Shown here: one piece after another, positions 54,050 to 64,000 of the stretch | How the letters are laid out: each line of letters starts with the position of its first letter | How positions within the stretch are numbered: position 1 is the stretch's first letter | NCBI GenBank assembly: GCA_010645155.1 | Contig: CM021314.1 | Span: 9,109,052 to 9,173,051 of the forward strand | DNA: 64,000 bases | Reading direction: 5' to 3' | Source of the DNA: Tigriopus japonicus | Taxonomy: Eukaryota; Arthropoda; Copepoda; Harpacticoida; Harpacticidae | Notes under the pieces: generated by a model | Database searches by the model: none | Told to the model about the DNA's origin: nothing | Seen by the model: only the letters and a program-made list of their open reading frames with translations | Made by a program: the position numbers and the translations under genes

Positions 54050-56407
54050 TTACATAGGCCAAGGAGATGCGTCTATGATTCGATTTTGAGACCATCTGGA
54101 GCATTTGGCGTCATTGACCCACCATTTTTGCATACTTGAATAAACTTTTGGAGGATCGTCTGGGTTGTTGAGCTTCTGACAGAGTTGGCAAAACCCAGTC
54201 ACCTGATAATTAGTTTCAACCTGGTAAAAATTCCTCCACCATTGAAACTCTGCATAAAGCTCATCGTTGTCATTGATTTTCTTCAGAACGTTTGCTAGGT
54301 CTTGTGGACTGTATTTAGTAGCATCAATAAATGAATGCTTGGGCAGAGGAAAGCGTCCATTGCTGGCAAAAGTAACTGGAATAATGTTTTTATCCATCAC
54401 CTTAAACATCTTTTCCGTGATATAGTCCAAACTGATGGAGTTCTCAAAAGCCAGATAGAACTTATAATCACGTTCAAGTATCTCAAGGCAATGATCAGGC
54501 TGGTTTTGTTTGCACTGAAGATGGCCACATCGACCATATATGTCCACAGAAATGTGCTTTTTCAGCTCATTCACGTAGCCTTCTCGGTTAGAAGGAGTGT
54601 TGCAATTGGAGACGAACCAGGCAACCAATTTTGTTTTATTTTTCGCGAGGTATGAATGATCCCGTCCAAATTTTGCAATATGTGATCCAAGAGCTGCTTG
54701 TTGGGGAATTGGTCGGATCTCTTTGAAAGCTCCATAGGGCCGTAATATGTCCGAATCCAATCGATAGGACATGGTCCAATTGAAGAAGTTGTCAAAACTG
54801 GCTGAAAGGGATTAAACATGGGTCAATCGAGTTCCCAATCAAGTGCTTGGCTTTCTATTTTCTGGTTATATGAATTGATATAAGCTTTAAATACGGTCAT
54901 GTTTTGCATTAGAAACTAAAATAGGTTGACAAAAACTCTCTAAGTTTTGTCTATCTAAAATTTTAATCGCAATTCATTACATTGCTGCTTAGTGTTGTTT
55001 AAATAACATTTCTCACCAAGCCTTTGCCACAGATGTTTACATCAAGTTTGGCATTCCTTCATTCTTTTCTTTTGTATTCTTTCATTGGTAAGGGATACAC
55101 TTGTTCTTTTACTTCAGCATCAAAAGGTGTTTTTCAATTGCAAAATATCTCTCACAGTCGAAATGTCTAAAATTCTCGTCTTTGCAATGACACAGAGTAA
55201 GATTGAACTTTGATTTAAGAATGTTTGGTGGGAATTAGATATGTTCCAACAAATACTGGACAACAAAAAAAAATCAAAATTGACATTCTTAGCTCGACAA
55301 GGTTCCTGGCCACACTTACAAAAGCTCATCATAAATTTGCTGAATACTACAGGCTTATCTTACGAAATCGTCACTTTATTCATTCCTTATGCTAGCTTGC
55401 AAGAAGAACTTTGTGATTTTTTTGTGATGTAGTTAAATTTTCCCCAGAGAAATACGATAAGCTGATTTTGACGACTAGCTGGCCATCAAACTATAAATTA
55501 CATGAGAAACAGTTTTGATTGATTCTGATTCCAACTCACGTTCTAGAAATCTCGAAATAAAATAACCGCTCAAGGTCATTGAGAGGATTTAGGGACGCAA
55601 GGACAAAGCTGGTCAAAACGAATATGGCATGTTTTTATTATAAAGATCAAATAATCGAGTTGAGTTGGTGACTCATTTATTACATTTACATGTTTGATTT
55701 TGTTCTCTATCTGACTTTTATGACATAAAATATTCAGTCCACATAGAAACCTTTAGAAAAGTGGATTATAGGGAGGGTTAGTTCAATTATGCACTTCAAA
55801 GAACTTTTTCTTGTATGAAGCTATGGTGCTATTAGCGACACATTTTTTACTTACGAAGATGACGACTTGGGTAACAACCCGATTCAATGATCCACATGAC
55901 ATATCGTTGATGAGGCGATCGAATTTTAGGTGTATTGTCAATACTGAATGAGTTTGCCCGAGGATGGAACACAAGGGCATCAAACTGATCTAAAGGCATC
56001 AAAGAGCGATTGCTCGTCACATAACATGGGGCATTTGGACATCCCAACACTTTGAAGGCCTCTCGTCCCGTTGCACCAATGAAATAGTCCCAATTGCCAT
56101 AACAATCCGTGTAAAAAAGTATCTTCTTTAATTGGTTGAATGGCACTTCGTTTTCGGCCATTGTAGAACTCGACACCAAATTCTGAGTTCTGTTTGAAGT
56201 GATAGTTTGGATGGCATTTTTTGACAACAAGTCTTGCCAAATTTCTTGAACAATGTTTTTTATGGTTGAATATTTAGCATCGTTCAAGGTCGGCCGTTTT
56301 ACCACACCAAAATAAGTCCAACTGAAAAGTGCTACAACCAAGATGATTAGAAAGAGACGCTTCTTGGCAGTAATGTTTGTTTTTAGGCAATTAATCGAGA
56401 CCCACAT
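54050..56407 (-). CDS. Alpha-1,3-fucosyltransferase (GT10), Golgi type II
   Basis: Two coding exons: 56407-55855 and 54801-54050, joined in phase 1 across a 1,053-bp intron (GTAAGT donor, TTTCAG acceptor); 434 codons plus stop. A short cytoplasmic tail and a signal anchor (RLFLIILVVALFSWTYFGVV, about 17-36) place the catalytic domain in the Golgi lumen. The junction reads YPSRHLPSFDNFFNWTMSYR, matching the NWTMTYR region of the family. Further GT10 signatures are VAWFVSNC (about 244-251) and FYLAFENSISLDYITEK (about 299-315), the GDP-fucose-binding alpha-1,3 motif. Asn-linked sites and conserved Cys are present. It is expected to add fucose in alpha-1,3 linkage to N-glycan or Lewis-type acceptors; the acceptor cannot be told. 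Confidence 0.9.
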
Positions 56408-58354
56408 GATTCACTTTTTGTCAGTTGTCAATTTCGCCACAATATTGAGCTCATTGTGAGTCTAATAAAAGACTAACTTTGTGCTTGTGCTTTACGTTGA
56501 AGGACGATGAAGTCGGCAACAACAGGTGAACGTAGAAGGAAAGCAAAGGAATGAGATCGTCACTTCGTAATTTCGACTTTACAGGCCGAGCGAAGAAAAT
56601 AATCAATGCCGAGATCCGTGCTTTCTGAACAAACACGTGTGGATTTAGCGGATGAAGCCATTCGGCTTTGAGGCTGGCGAGTGCGGCCTTTAAAAGTCTG
56701 GCTAACTCAACAATACCCGCTTTCTGAACAATTGATTATCGGCTTGAGTGACGGAGACTTGGCAAACTATGAGTTGACAAACCATTAAGGGTTAAATGTT
56801 ATGATTTTGAATATGCTTATTAGGTGTAAGGGTAACTTGCCAACGATTGTTACTTTTAGGGTTGACAATTTTTTAAGGAAGTGTTTGGCAAACATTACAA
56901 TGTTCTTATCTAGATATGATTGAAAGAATAAAAAATGGAAATCGCAATCATGACAAAACGCGGCACAAGCTAAAACGTCCCCAAAATCACTTCTTCTAAT
57001 GAAACTAAGTATTGTTTGGTCATTTTCATCCACATTAGGGAAGAGGTCTCAAGTCCAGAAATCCAGACTCAAAACTTTTAAGATTAATAATTGAATTTCT
57101 ATTTTATTTTTTTATCACCACTTCGCATGTTGCTATGAGCTACGTAGAAACATCAGTTCCTTTTTCGTGCATATGGTTAAAGATCTCCTTGTGATTAGAT
57201 CAGTCAGCTTTTTTGGTCATTTTTTTGTCACTGAAGGTTTAGAGTGAAAGAGTCGACTGTTGAGTGAATGGATCACATGTGTTTTGAAAAGAGTATACTA
57301 TGGCTCATAAATTATTTCACCCTTGAGAGTCAAGTATCAAAGCTGCAAAAAGTTCAAACTATCAATTACCAATATATACACTTATAAACCCACATCTGTT
57401 TCTATTGCAGTCATTCACACTTCTTAGCACATTTTTGAGACATTTAGAATCTAATATGTTCCACACAGCTTTAATGTTTCTCACAAGGTCAGCATCTGAA
57501 GTGGCAACTAGATGTTTTTCTTTATTTAAAAACAAGCTTTTTTCGATAATAAATCATTAACTTTCTTTCAATTGAGGTATGATCAGTTGCCAGGCCACTC
57601 ACGTTAGTTCCACTATGATGAGGAACTCACACTTTCAAGTCCAGAGATGCTACGATGGTTACGATGCTAACTCTGTACAAGTCAATAGTTCATCAATGCC
57701 ATTGGTCCTTCACACTTATAGTGTGAAAAATGTTAGCCAAATCTTGATGGCAAGTGATACATCGCACTCCAACTGCAGAATATAGAAATAAAGAAATGTT
57801 CTCGGGGGCGTCACCCTTCAAAACTACTTTATTTTGTTTGCATCCACATTACTTCAGCACCCCTGTTGTGAAGTCTCCAAAACCAGGGTTACTTTTAAGA
57901 TATCCTCCATGACCGACCGCATTTTTCATGCAAGGAATGGACAGTTTTACGTGAATTGGCAGTCACAACGAAGTAGTACGGGCAAGAATGATTGAGAAAG
58001 TTAAAAACCAGATTTTAACTCCATATGTACAAGGGTTCCTTTTAAATTGGACAACCCCTCCCCCGACCCCTCAAATGATCCCCACATGGGCTAATGCTGA
58101 GGTTGACAAAAACAAATCAGACTTCATCATGCCTCTAGAACTGCTACTAGTCTGATTTTGGAATGACTTTGGTTTTGTTGAAGTGGCTGACTTAAACAAT
58201 TAGATGGTTCTGTTTTTTTTTTAATTTCTAAGGCCTTGCCGCTTGTATTTGGTCATAAACTGACAAAAGGGGTCTTAATTGATTGATTGGAGTTTTGAGA
58301 TCTTGCGCCAATGCTTATTTTTGAAAGTCTACCACAGCAAGGATGGCTCAAGCC
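56408..58354. other. Intergenic, no gene recognised
   Basis: Upstream flank of the fucosyltransferase and AT-rich intergenic sequence. Short frames (56785-57033, 57579-57785) lack support. Confidence 0.4.
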
Positions 58355-58486
58355 AGGATTACTTTCAAAATACACACTCGGTCCGATTAGTACAATGAAA
58401 ATTAAACGGAACAATATATTTGTTACAAAAACCTCACATTTTAGTACAATGATCGGACCCAGTGTGTATTTTTGAAATTCATCCTG
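58355..58486. repeat. Small foldback element, about 130 bp
   Basis: Left arm CAGGATTACTTTCAAAATAC followed by ACACTCGGTCCGAT; right arm in reverse complement CAGGATGAATTTCAAAAATA followed by CACACTGGGTCCGAT. Arms of about 42 bases surround a loop of about 40. A partial relative of the end (CCAGGGTTACTTTTAAGA) is at about 57883. Confidence 0.6.
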
Positions 58487-60185
58487 ACGTACAATGGTCC
58501 CTGACTACATTCACAATCAACGCATTGCTAGTTGGCGTCTACTTAAAAGGGGTGACATAATTTATGTGTCAATCTGTAAAACGGTTGTTGTTGACACTAG
58601 GTAATTTCAGAAAATGGCTCATGATAATAAACAAGTCCATCACATTTCATTTTGTAGAAGTAGGTTCAAGACTGTTAACAAGTCATTGGCAATGTCATAA
58701 TAAAGCGTTTCTAGACTCTATTCGAGTCATGGAATAGGACTCGCATTTTCTAAGTTTTGATAAAAGGTAAAGTTAAAAAAGTTTTGATAGACATCAAGTG
58801 CAAATAAACCAAATCGTCGAAAATCATAGGCAACCAATCAATCCTACATTTTATCTACCGTAATCTATTAATTTGTGTCAAAGACTTTCTACGAATAACA
58901 CATATTTAATTATTTAACGACACCAAACAGCAATTATCTCACATGTTCGCAAAATTAATTTCTTTTTATTCTATGCTTTGCCTCTTCACAATCACAACCA
59001 TAGTGCAAAGTAGGGACCCTAAGATAAAGACTCGCCTTCTAGGGCTAACTAAAGCCTTAATATAAAAGAGACGCAAAGGTGTCTTCTTTTACGGGACCTC
59101 GATTCTGATTGGACGAAGTTTTGTGTCAGGGTTACAAGATTGTGTAGGTCTCACAAAGTTTTGTTGAGGGAAAACCGCGGTTTGAAGGATACTATACATC
59201 AAAAAGTGTTGGAAGTACAAATATAAGTTTGAAGTTAAAGTTTTCACTCAAATTTCCACAATTACAATGACTAACTTGTTGAAAACCAGAGTCAAGTCAC
59301 ACTTCTCAAATTTAGAAACCCTGATGACTTGTTTTTTCGTTCAGGGATGCCATGAATCATTGTTTGTTGCCACTTATTAGGAAAAAGTAACAGAATAGAA
59401 AACTTAAAATTACAAGAAATACTCCATACTGTTGATCTTGGCCACTTTGACCTCCAAATACAATTCAATTTTTCATTACATTCGAGTGGCAACAAAAATT
59501 GTTTTCTGGCATTGCTGAAGACAAACAGTGGAGCAAGGTTCCTATACAGAAGGTAAGCGCACTGCGTTCAGTCCTGCTGTCTAGCTGGGTGACGTCATCT
59601 ACGAGACTACGGCAGGGGCCAAGCCTTGCTGAACACTAGAGACTCTGAACACTAGTAAACCTAGACCATATTTTGGAGAAAATATGTTATTCATGGGTAA
59701 ATCCACCTTTATTTAACAAATTTGAACTTGTTCAGGTTTATTTTACTCACCAACCTCAGATCTAACCACCTGCAACACGATACAACCTAAGAATAAATAG
59801 TAAAAAAAAAGTTGTTATGTGGGAAAGTTATATTTTGTTCAATGGCAATACCATTTTCTTTCAATTAGTTTTTCTACTAATCTTATTGCCCACTATTAGT
59901 GCTTTTAGATTTGGGGGAAAGTCTTAATATAATTTCCAGATAGGAGCAATGCCATATTTTACAACAGCTTGTAGCTTGTTATATTATTATTTGTTATGCA
60001 TTATTTAGTTCACAGGCAAAAAAAAACTGTAGAAGGTCACTAAAGGATAAACATTTCCAGCCTACGAGTGGCAAACAATAAAAATCAAATTAAAATAGCA
60101 TTGTTTCTCATTTTAAAAACTTAAAAAATTCTGGAAATTAGAAACATCCTCTCCGGCTCTAATCAACCATATGATGCATGTACAA
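58487..60185. other. Intergenic with a diverged family B arm
   Basis: AT-rich. About 59040-59170 resembles one arm of the 40-kb foldback (CTTAATATAAAAGA, CGCAAAGGTGTCTTCT, GGGACCTCGATTCTGATTGG). No gene seen. Confidence 0.4.
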
Positions 60186-60189
60186 AGTG

Positions 60190-60900
60190 GATACATTTGC
60201 CAATAAAAGTGTTTTTACATTTTTAGAGAGTATATTTGTTTTTTGTAAAGGCATTACAAAGCATTGAATTATTTTCTTGGGGAAGTAGCTCTTGATCCTA
60301 TTTAAACCATTAAATATTTTTTGCAGTTTAGCCTGTGTACAATACTTTTGATATGCTCAAACCATAACAATTTTTCATTGCTGTGGATCCCTAAAAATTC
60401 GAAGTGGGTCTCCGTGCTTACTGATGATACTTGTTCAATAAGAACTCCGTTTAAGCATAAATTTAATTTACAAACTCTACTATTGAATAATAGGTGGAAT
60501 GTTTTTTGGATGTGATGTTAAGAAATCAAACCATTCTCCGACTTTGAGTAATTCATCATTCATACCGGATACTTCTCAGTTTGTTCAATGGTGCCCCAAA
60601 AACCTTGCGAAGTTGTACCATCAGCAAACAGAGTGGCAATCATTAAATAGTATAAAAAATAACAATGGTCCTAATATTGAAAATTGAGGAACTCCGCAAA
60701 GGATGTTTGAATAATCGGATATTGTTTTGTTTATTTGGACTCTCTGTTTCCTATATGTGAGGTAGTTCTCAAACCAACGATCCACCGAAACAACGGTTAA
60801 CAATCATTGCTAAAGCCAAGCATTAATAACTTTTTTTAGACTATATTATGAGAGACTGCGTCATATGCCTTGCAAGACATCGACAAAGACTCCCACTTTG
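60190..60900 (-). pseudogene. Decayed LINE reverse transcriptase
   Basis: The minus strand reads, in shifting frames, KAYDAVSHNI, WFENYLTYRKQRVQINK, GVPQFSILGPLLFFILFND, a degraded FADG in place of YADD, and FEFLGIHSNEKLLWFEHI. These follow the order of non-LTR reverse transcriptase motifs (A..D, GVPQGSILGPLLF, YADD, LG...D..L.W..H). Frameshifts and stops show it is dead. Confidence 0.75.
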
Positions 60901-60983
60901 ATATCTTTGGTATGGTTTTCATTTATACTATTCAAAAAAATCCACGCTGCATTAGTAGTCTTGGACGCCTGGTGGAATCAGTG

Positions 60984-61794
60984 CTGGGCCCGTATTTTCA
61001 ACTCGTTCTTGGTACTTGTAGTTAGTGATGGGGGGCAAACAAGAGATTGGGCAAGCTGTATTGGCACAATGCTTGGGCTTGCTGAAGCTTGGCATAGCTT
61101 GGGTGCTTGTACAAGTACTTTTCCCAGCTAACAGGTTTGCCAAATTTGCTATGAACGAAGAATAAACTTGCCATCCGAATTTCACTAAACCAGGCTGATT
61201 CAGTTAAATAGGGCCCATACCTTTGAAAGGATGTATTTTTAAGAAAATTACACACTTCAATTCTCTCACATGGGGAAATGCAAAATATTTCGAGAATACT
61301 AAAAAAAGATTTGGCATTTTACTTTTTCATGCCGGCAACTCTGAGTAAACGAGATTGTTCTGGAAGTGTGACTTCTAAATCTCTGTCTTGATTAGCCTCA
61401 AAAGTGCATTCATGTGTGGCCTAGAACCGAAACAAAAAAAACCATGGTTTTGCAAATGCTATCCAAATTGAAATATTTTTTTGTATCACTTCCACTATTT
61501 ATTGCTTTTATTAAGTAATATTATTTTCTTTTATTAAGTATAATAATAAAATAACGATTTTATTAAGGTCAAAAGATCATCGAAAATGCAACTTGACATT
61601 TTTTCTTCTAAGTCACACTGGAAGTGTATTGGTGTATTGCCCAAGTAATGCTTGTCAACAACTTGTTCTTGGGTGTTTGTGATGACTCATTACTTGCCCA
61701 AGTCACATCACTACTTGTAGTCGTACTTCTATGTAGTAACTTCGTTCTTGAAGTATTACTTCAAGCACCAAGTACAAGTTGAGAATACGGGCCC
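60984..61794. mobile_element. MITE-like element with GGGCCCGTATT ends
   Basis: The left end GGGCCCGTATTTTCAACTCG and the reverse complement of the right end GGGCCCGTATTCTCAACTTG agree in 17 of 20 bases, and both continue into TTCTTGGTACTTG / TACTTGGTGCTTG. About 810 bp long, with internal GCTTGGGCA / TGCCCAAGT words in both orientations. No clear target duplication; superfamily not assigned. Confidence 0.6.
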
Positions 61795-63735
61795 TGAGCT
61801 TTGAATAGTAAATCTTGGCTAGCAAAAGTATTTACTTGCTTATGTTATACGATTGATGTGCATTAGAACTTGAAACAAACTTCAAGTGTTCATTTTCGAA
61901 ATATTTTTTCATAAATACACACTTTCTTATGTGATAAATAAAAAAAATCATATGTAGGAAGTATGCAAATTTAGAATATAATCCAGAAGAAAGAAATTTT
62001 CCTTTAAAAAATTGCATCATTTGAAACATTGATTGCAATTATGAAAAAAACTAAATTTTGACTGTAGTTGATATTAAGAACCAGGAACAAATGGTCCAAA
62101 AGTGAAAAAATTAAGTTTGAAACATATTAATTACTTCAGACTTACCAAAAGTCAAAGAAAGCAAAAGAAATCATTTGTGTTTGAAATACCGAAAAAGAAT
62201 GCAAAAATATCTTGGCATTTTTGCATTCCAGTTGGTTACTTGTTGCAATGGGAAGGTTTAAAGGAATGATAGTGTTGTTTCTGCTAAATACTTACCTAAA
62301 AAGTTTCCTTTCGAAGCTTTATTAGGAATGTGTTCAGTACATATTAATATATTGGGTCTTGGATATCATTTTGGTTTTAGGGGTTTAAAGAGATCGAATT
62401 TAGTTTTTATGCTGATTTCAGACGTGCACCTTCACAAAATGTCTTCAGCTTCAAATCTGAAAAATATACACTCAAAAGTCAGAAAGATGGGCTCTCCTCA
62501 TTTCCATTATTTGAATCCAGTAAGAACCAAACTTTAAATTTGGTAATTGTATTGATCTGCTTGCTACTGTAGACACTACACTTGACCATTTTCATATTTT
62601 CAATACCAGTAGTCAAGATATTATCAATTCAGATTGCCTTTTTAGAGGGTTACTTATGTAGTGTCTCATGGTCTTCTGCCTCACAAGTGACGTCATCGCT
62701 GACGTCCTCCTTTTGTTTACATTTTCTAGTGCGCCTTCCTGCTTTATAGTTACCTTGCAGTGGAGTGTCAAGTCATCGTAACTATAAACTTTATATATAT
62801 CTATATCTATACATGACTTGATTTTCGATGCAAATGATTTCAGTTTGGTTTTAGTGCCCTTATTACGTTACATTTTCATTATGAACACTTAATTGCATTT
62901 AGTTGAAAATATGGGACGTTATGTTGTTTTAAAAAAGGGCTCTAGGGCAAGGGGCTCCCTGGTTGAGCAGGGAATATTACAGTCTGGACGACGATGCCAA
63001 TGATAAGTATTACAGTTTTTTTTGTAAAGTTGAATTATTTACGTTCTTCGGCACATGTGTTGGATAGACTAAGTAATTCAGATTTCAATGGACCAAGGAC
63101 ATCGAAAACTTATTCGCTCTTAACACTCTGTAGGTTAGCTGTAAAGGGAATAAAGATGTTTGATGGAAGTTAAAAGTTTTGTTTGAAAAGACATGCTCAA
63201 AAAAGGTCTCAGGGCATAAGTATCATTTTTTGTTTGACAAACGAAACTTGTGGACAGAGACCATCCTCGAGAATGGTTTTAGTGTACTTTTTTTACTCAT
63301 CCTATCACGATGTTCCGAATGGCTTTTTAGGTATTAGGAACACACAACAAAGTGTAGTCTACATGGTTATTGTTTATCGTTTGGACCACACAAACTTCAG
63401 GATTGATGATATTTAATAGAGTATAGGTGAGGAAAGAGAGGGAAAAAATGGACAGTGGAAAAGAAGAAAAAAAGCCGACGTATTTTGCTTTCCCGTCTTG
63501 GTCATTCATTGGTTAGCCAACAGTCTGTTGAACTTATGAAATATGTTTTCCGAAAATTTTGCGATAAAAAATCTTTTGTAATGTCAAAGACACGTAAAGT
63601 TTGGTAATACTACAGACCAAGCCCTAGACTACTCAGTTCTAGCTAAACAGGTAGAATACGGCGACAATAGTTTGATCTGTGACCTCTAGATGACTCAGGC
63701 TGTGTTTTCTGGATTGACTCTGAGACGCAAACTTT
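61795..63735. other. Intergenic, no gene recognised
   Basis: AT-rich; a short TATATATCTATATCTATA run lies near 62790. Frames such as 62328-62537 and 63183-63416 have no domain or promoter support. Confidence 0.4.
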
Positions 63736-64000
63736 ATGAAGGATATTTGCATTACACAGGGTAATACAGAGATAGGGTCGACCATTACTCAAAAGCCGGC
63801 GAGCTCTAGAGTTAAACCTGCTCAAAAGGTGGGCGTGGCCAAGTTTAAGTTCAAAGATGAACACTGGCCCACTATTGTTGAAAGATTAGGCGAGTTGGAC
63901 TTGATTTCCATTCTAAAGCAGGAACCATCAATAGATAAAGCTATAAATAAGCTTATTTCACTTTTTGACGAGGTTTGTTTGTCCAGTGGTATTCCAGAAA
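63736..64000 (+). mobile_element. Probable LINE ORF, truncated by window end
   Basis: A frame from ATG 63736 stays open to the end of the window (88 codons). It contains FKFKDEHWPTIVERLGEL, then a Leu-rich stretch with DLISILKQEPSIDKAINKLI and FDEVCLSSGIP. This resembles the linker between the endonuclease and reverse transcriptase domains of non-LTR elements (W..I...L...D........D.A...L......E.....IP). The assignment rests on pattern only; the diagnostic RT motifs would lie beyond the window. Confidence 0.4.

Noticed and set aside
54335..54655. 106-codon plus-strand frame
   Set aside because: Shadow of the fucosyltransferase catalytic exon.
1..64000. CRISPR arrays, operons, riboswitches, integrons
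   Set aside because: Introns, TATA promoters and animal protein families show a eukaryotic nuclear genome; no such prokaryotic structures are seen.

Overview
This window is animal nuclear DNA: intron-rich genes with GT-AG (one GC-AG) introns, TATA-type promoters, long AT-rich intergenic tracts and many small transposon remnants. A CIN85/CD2AP (cindr-type) adaptor, a CUB-trypsin-fold protease, a Cys-loop channel, an alpha-1,3-fucosyltransferase and low-complexity cuticle-like or mucin-like secreted proteins suggest an arthropod. A crustacean such as a copepod is my best guess, but that is inference and not a sequence match. The exon models below were joined by hand from splice consensus and reading phase, and each multi-exon model closes in frame.

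Layout. 1-5.6 kb is intergenic and holds a 1.6 kb hAT-like element with a second hAT-like MITE nested in it. 6.1-19.5 kb (+) is the CIN85/CD2AP adaptor: ten coding exons, 1,114 aa, three SH3 domains and a C-terminal coiled coil. A 6.5 kb intron in it carries two phase-compatible candidate alternative first exons, and a later intron carries a phase-compatible alternative last exon. 20.3-21.1 kb (-) is a small secreted YGAP-repeat protein. 21.5-24.3 kb has unassigned coding-like fragments. 24.5-28.8 kb (-) is an eight-exon secreted CUB-serine protease (501 aa, intact catalytic triad). 30.5-35.7 kb (+) is a receptor with Ig-like, PAN/apple, transmembrane and catalytically dead tyrosine-phosphatase domains. 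Its fourth intron contains most of a complete Cys-loop channel gene on the opposite strand (33.0-34.9 kb), and the two coding sequences overlap by 21 bp.

37.3-44.0 kb (+) carries two secreted proteins that share a three-times repeated cysteine spacing, C-x6-C-x7-CC, joined by very different linkers (Thr-rich mucin-like in one, Glu/Gln-rich acidic in the other). I do not recognise this motif. 47.5-49.2 kb (+) is a secreted, probably GPI-anchored protein with a UPF0462 (C4orf33-like) domain followed by a diverged second copy. 54.0-56.4 kb (-) is an alpha-1,3-fucosyltransferase. The rest (44-47, 49-54 and 56.5-64 kb) is intergenic with LINE and Ty3/Gypsy remnants, foldback elements and MITEs.

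The genes do not form one pathway. Most of the products are secreted or membrane-bound. The observations most worth following are the C-x6-C-x7-CC pair, the dead phosphatase receptor with its nested antisense channel, the duplicated UPF0462 ectoprotein, the alternative exons of the adaptor, and a foldback repeat family whose four recognisable copies all lie in introns.
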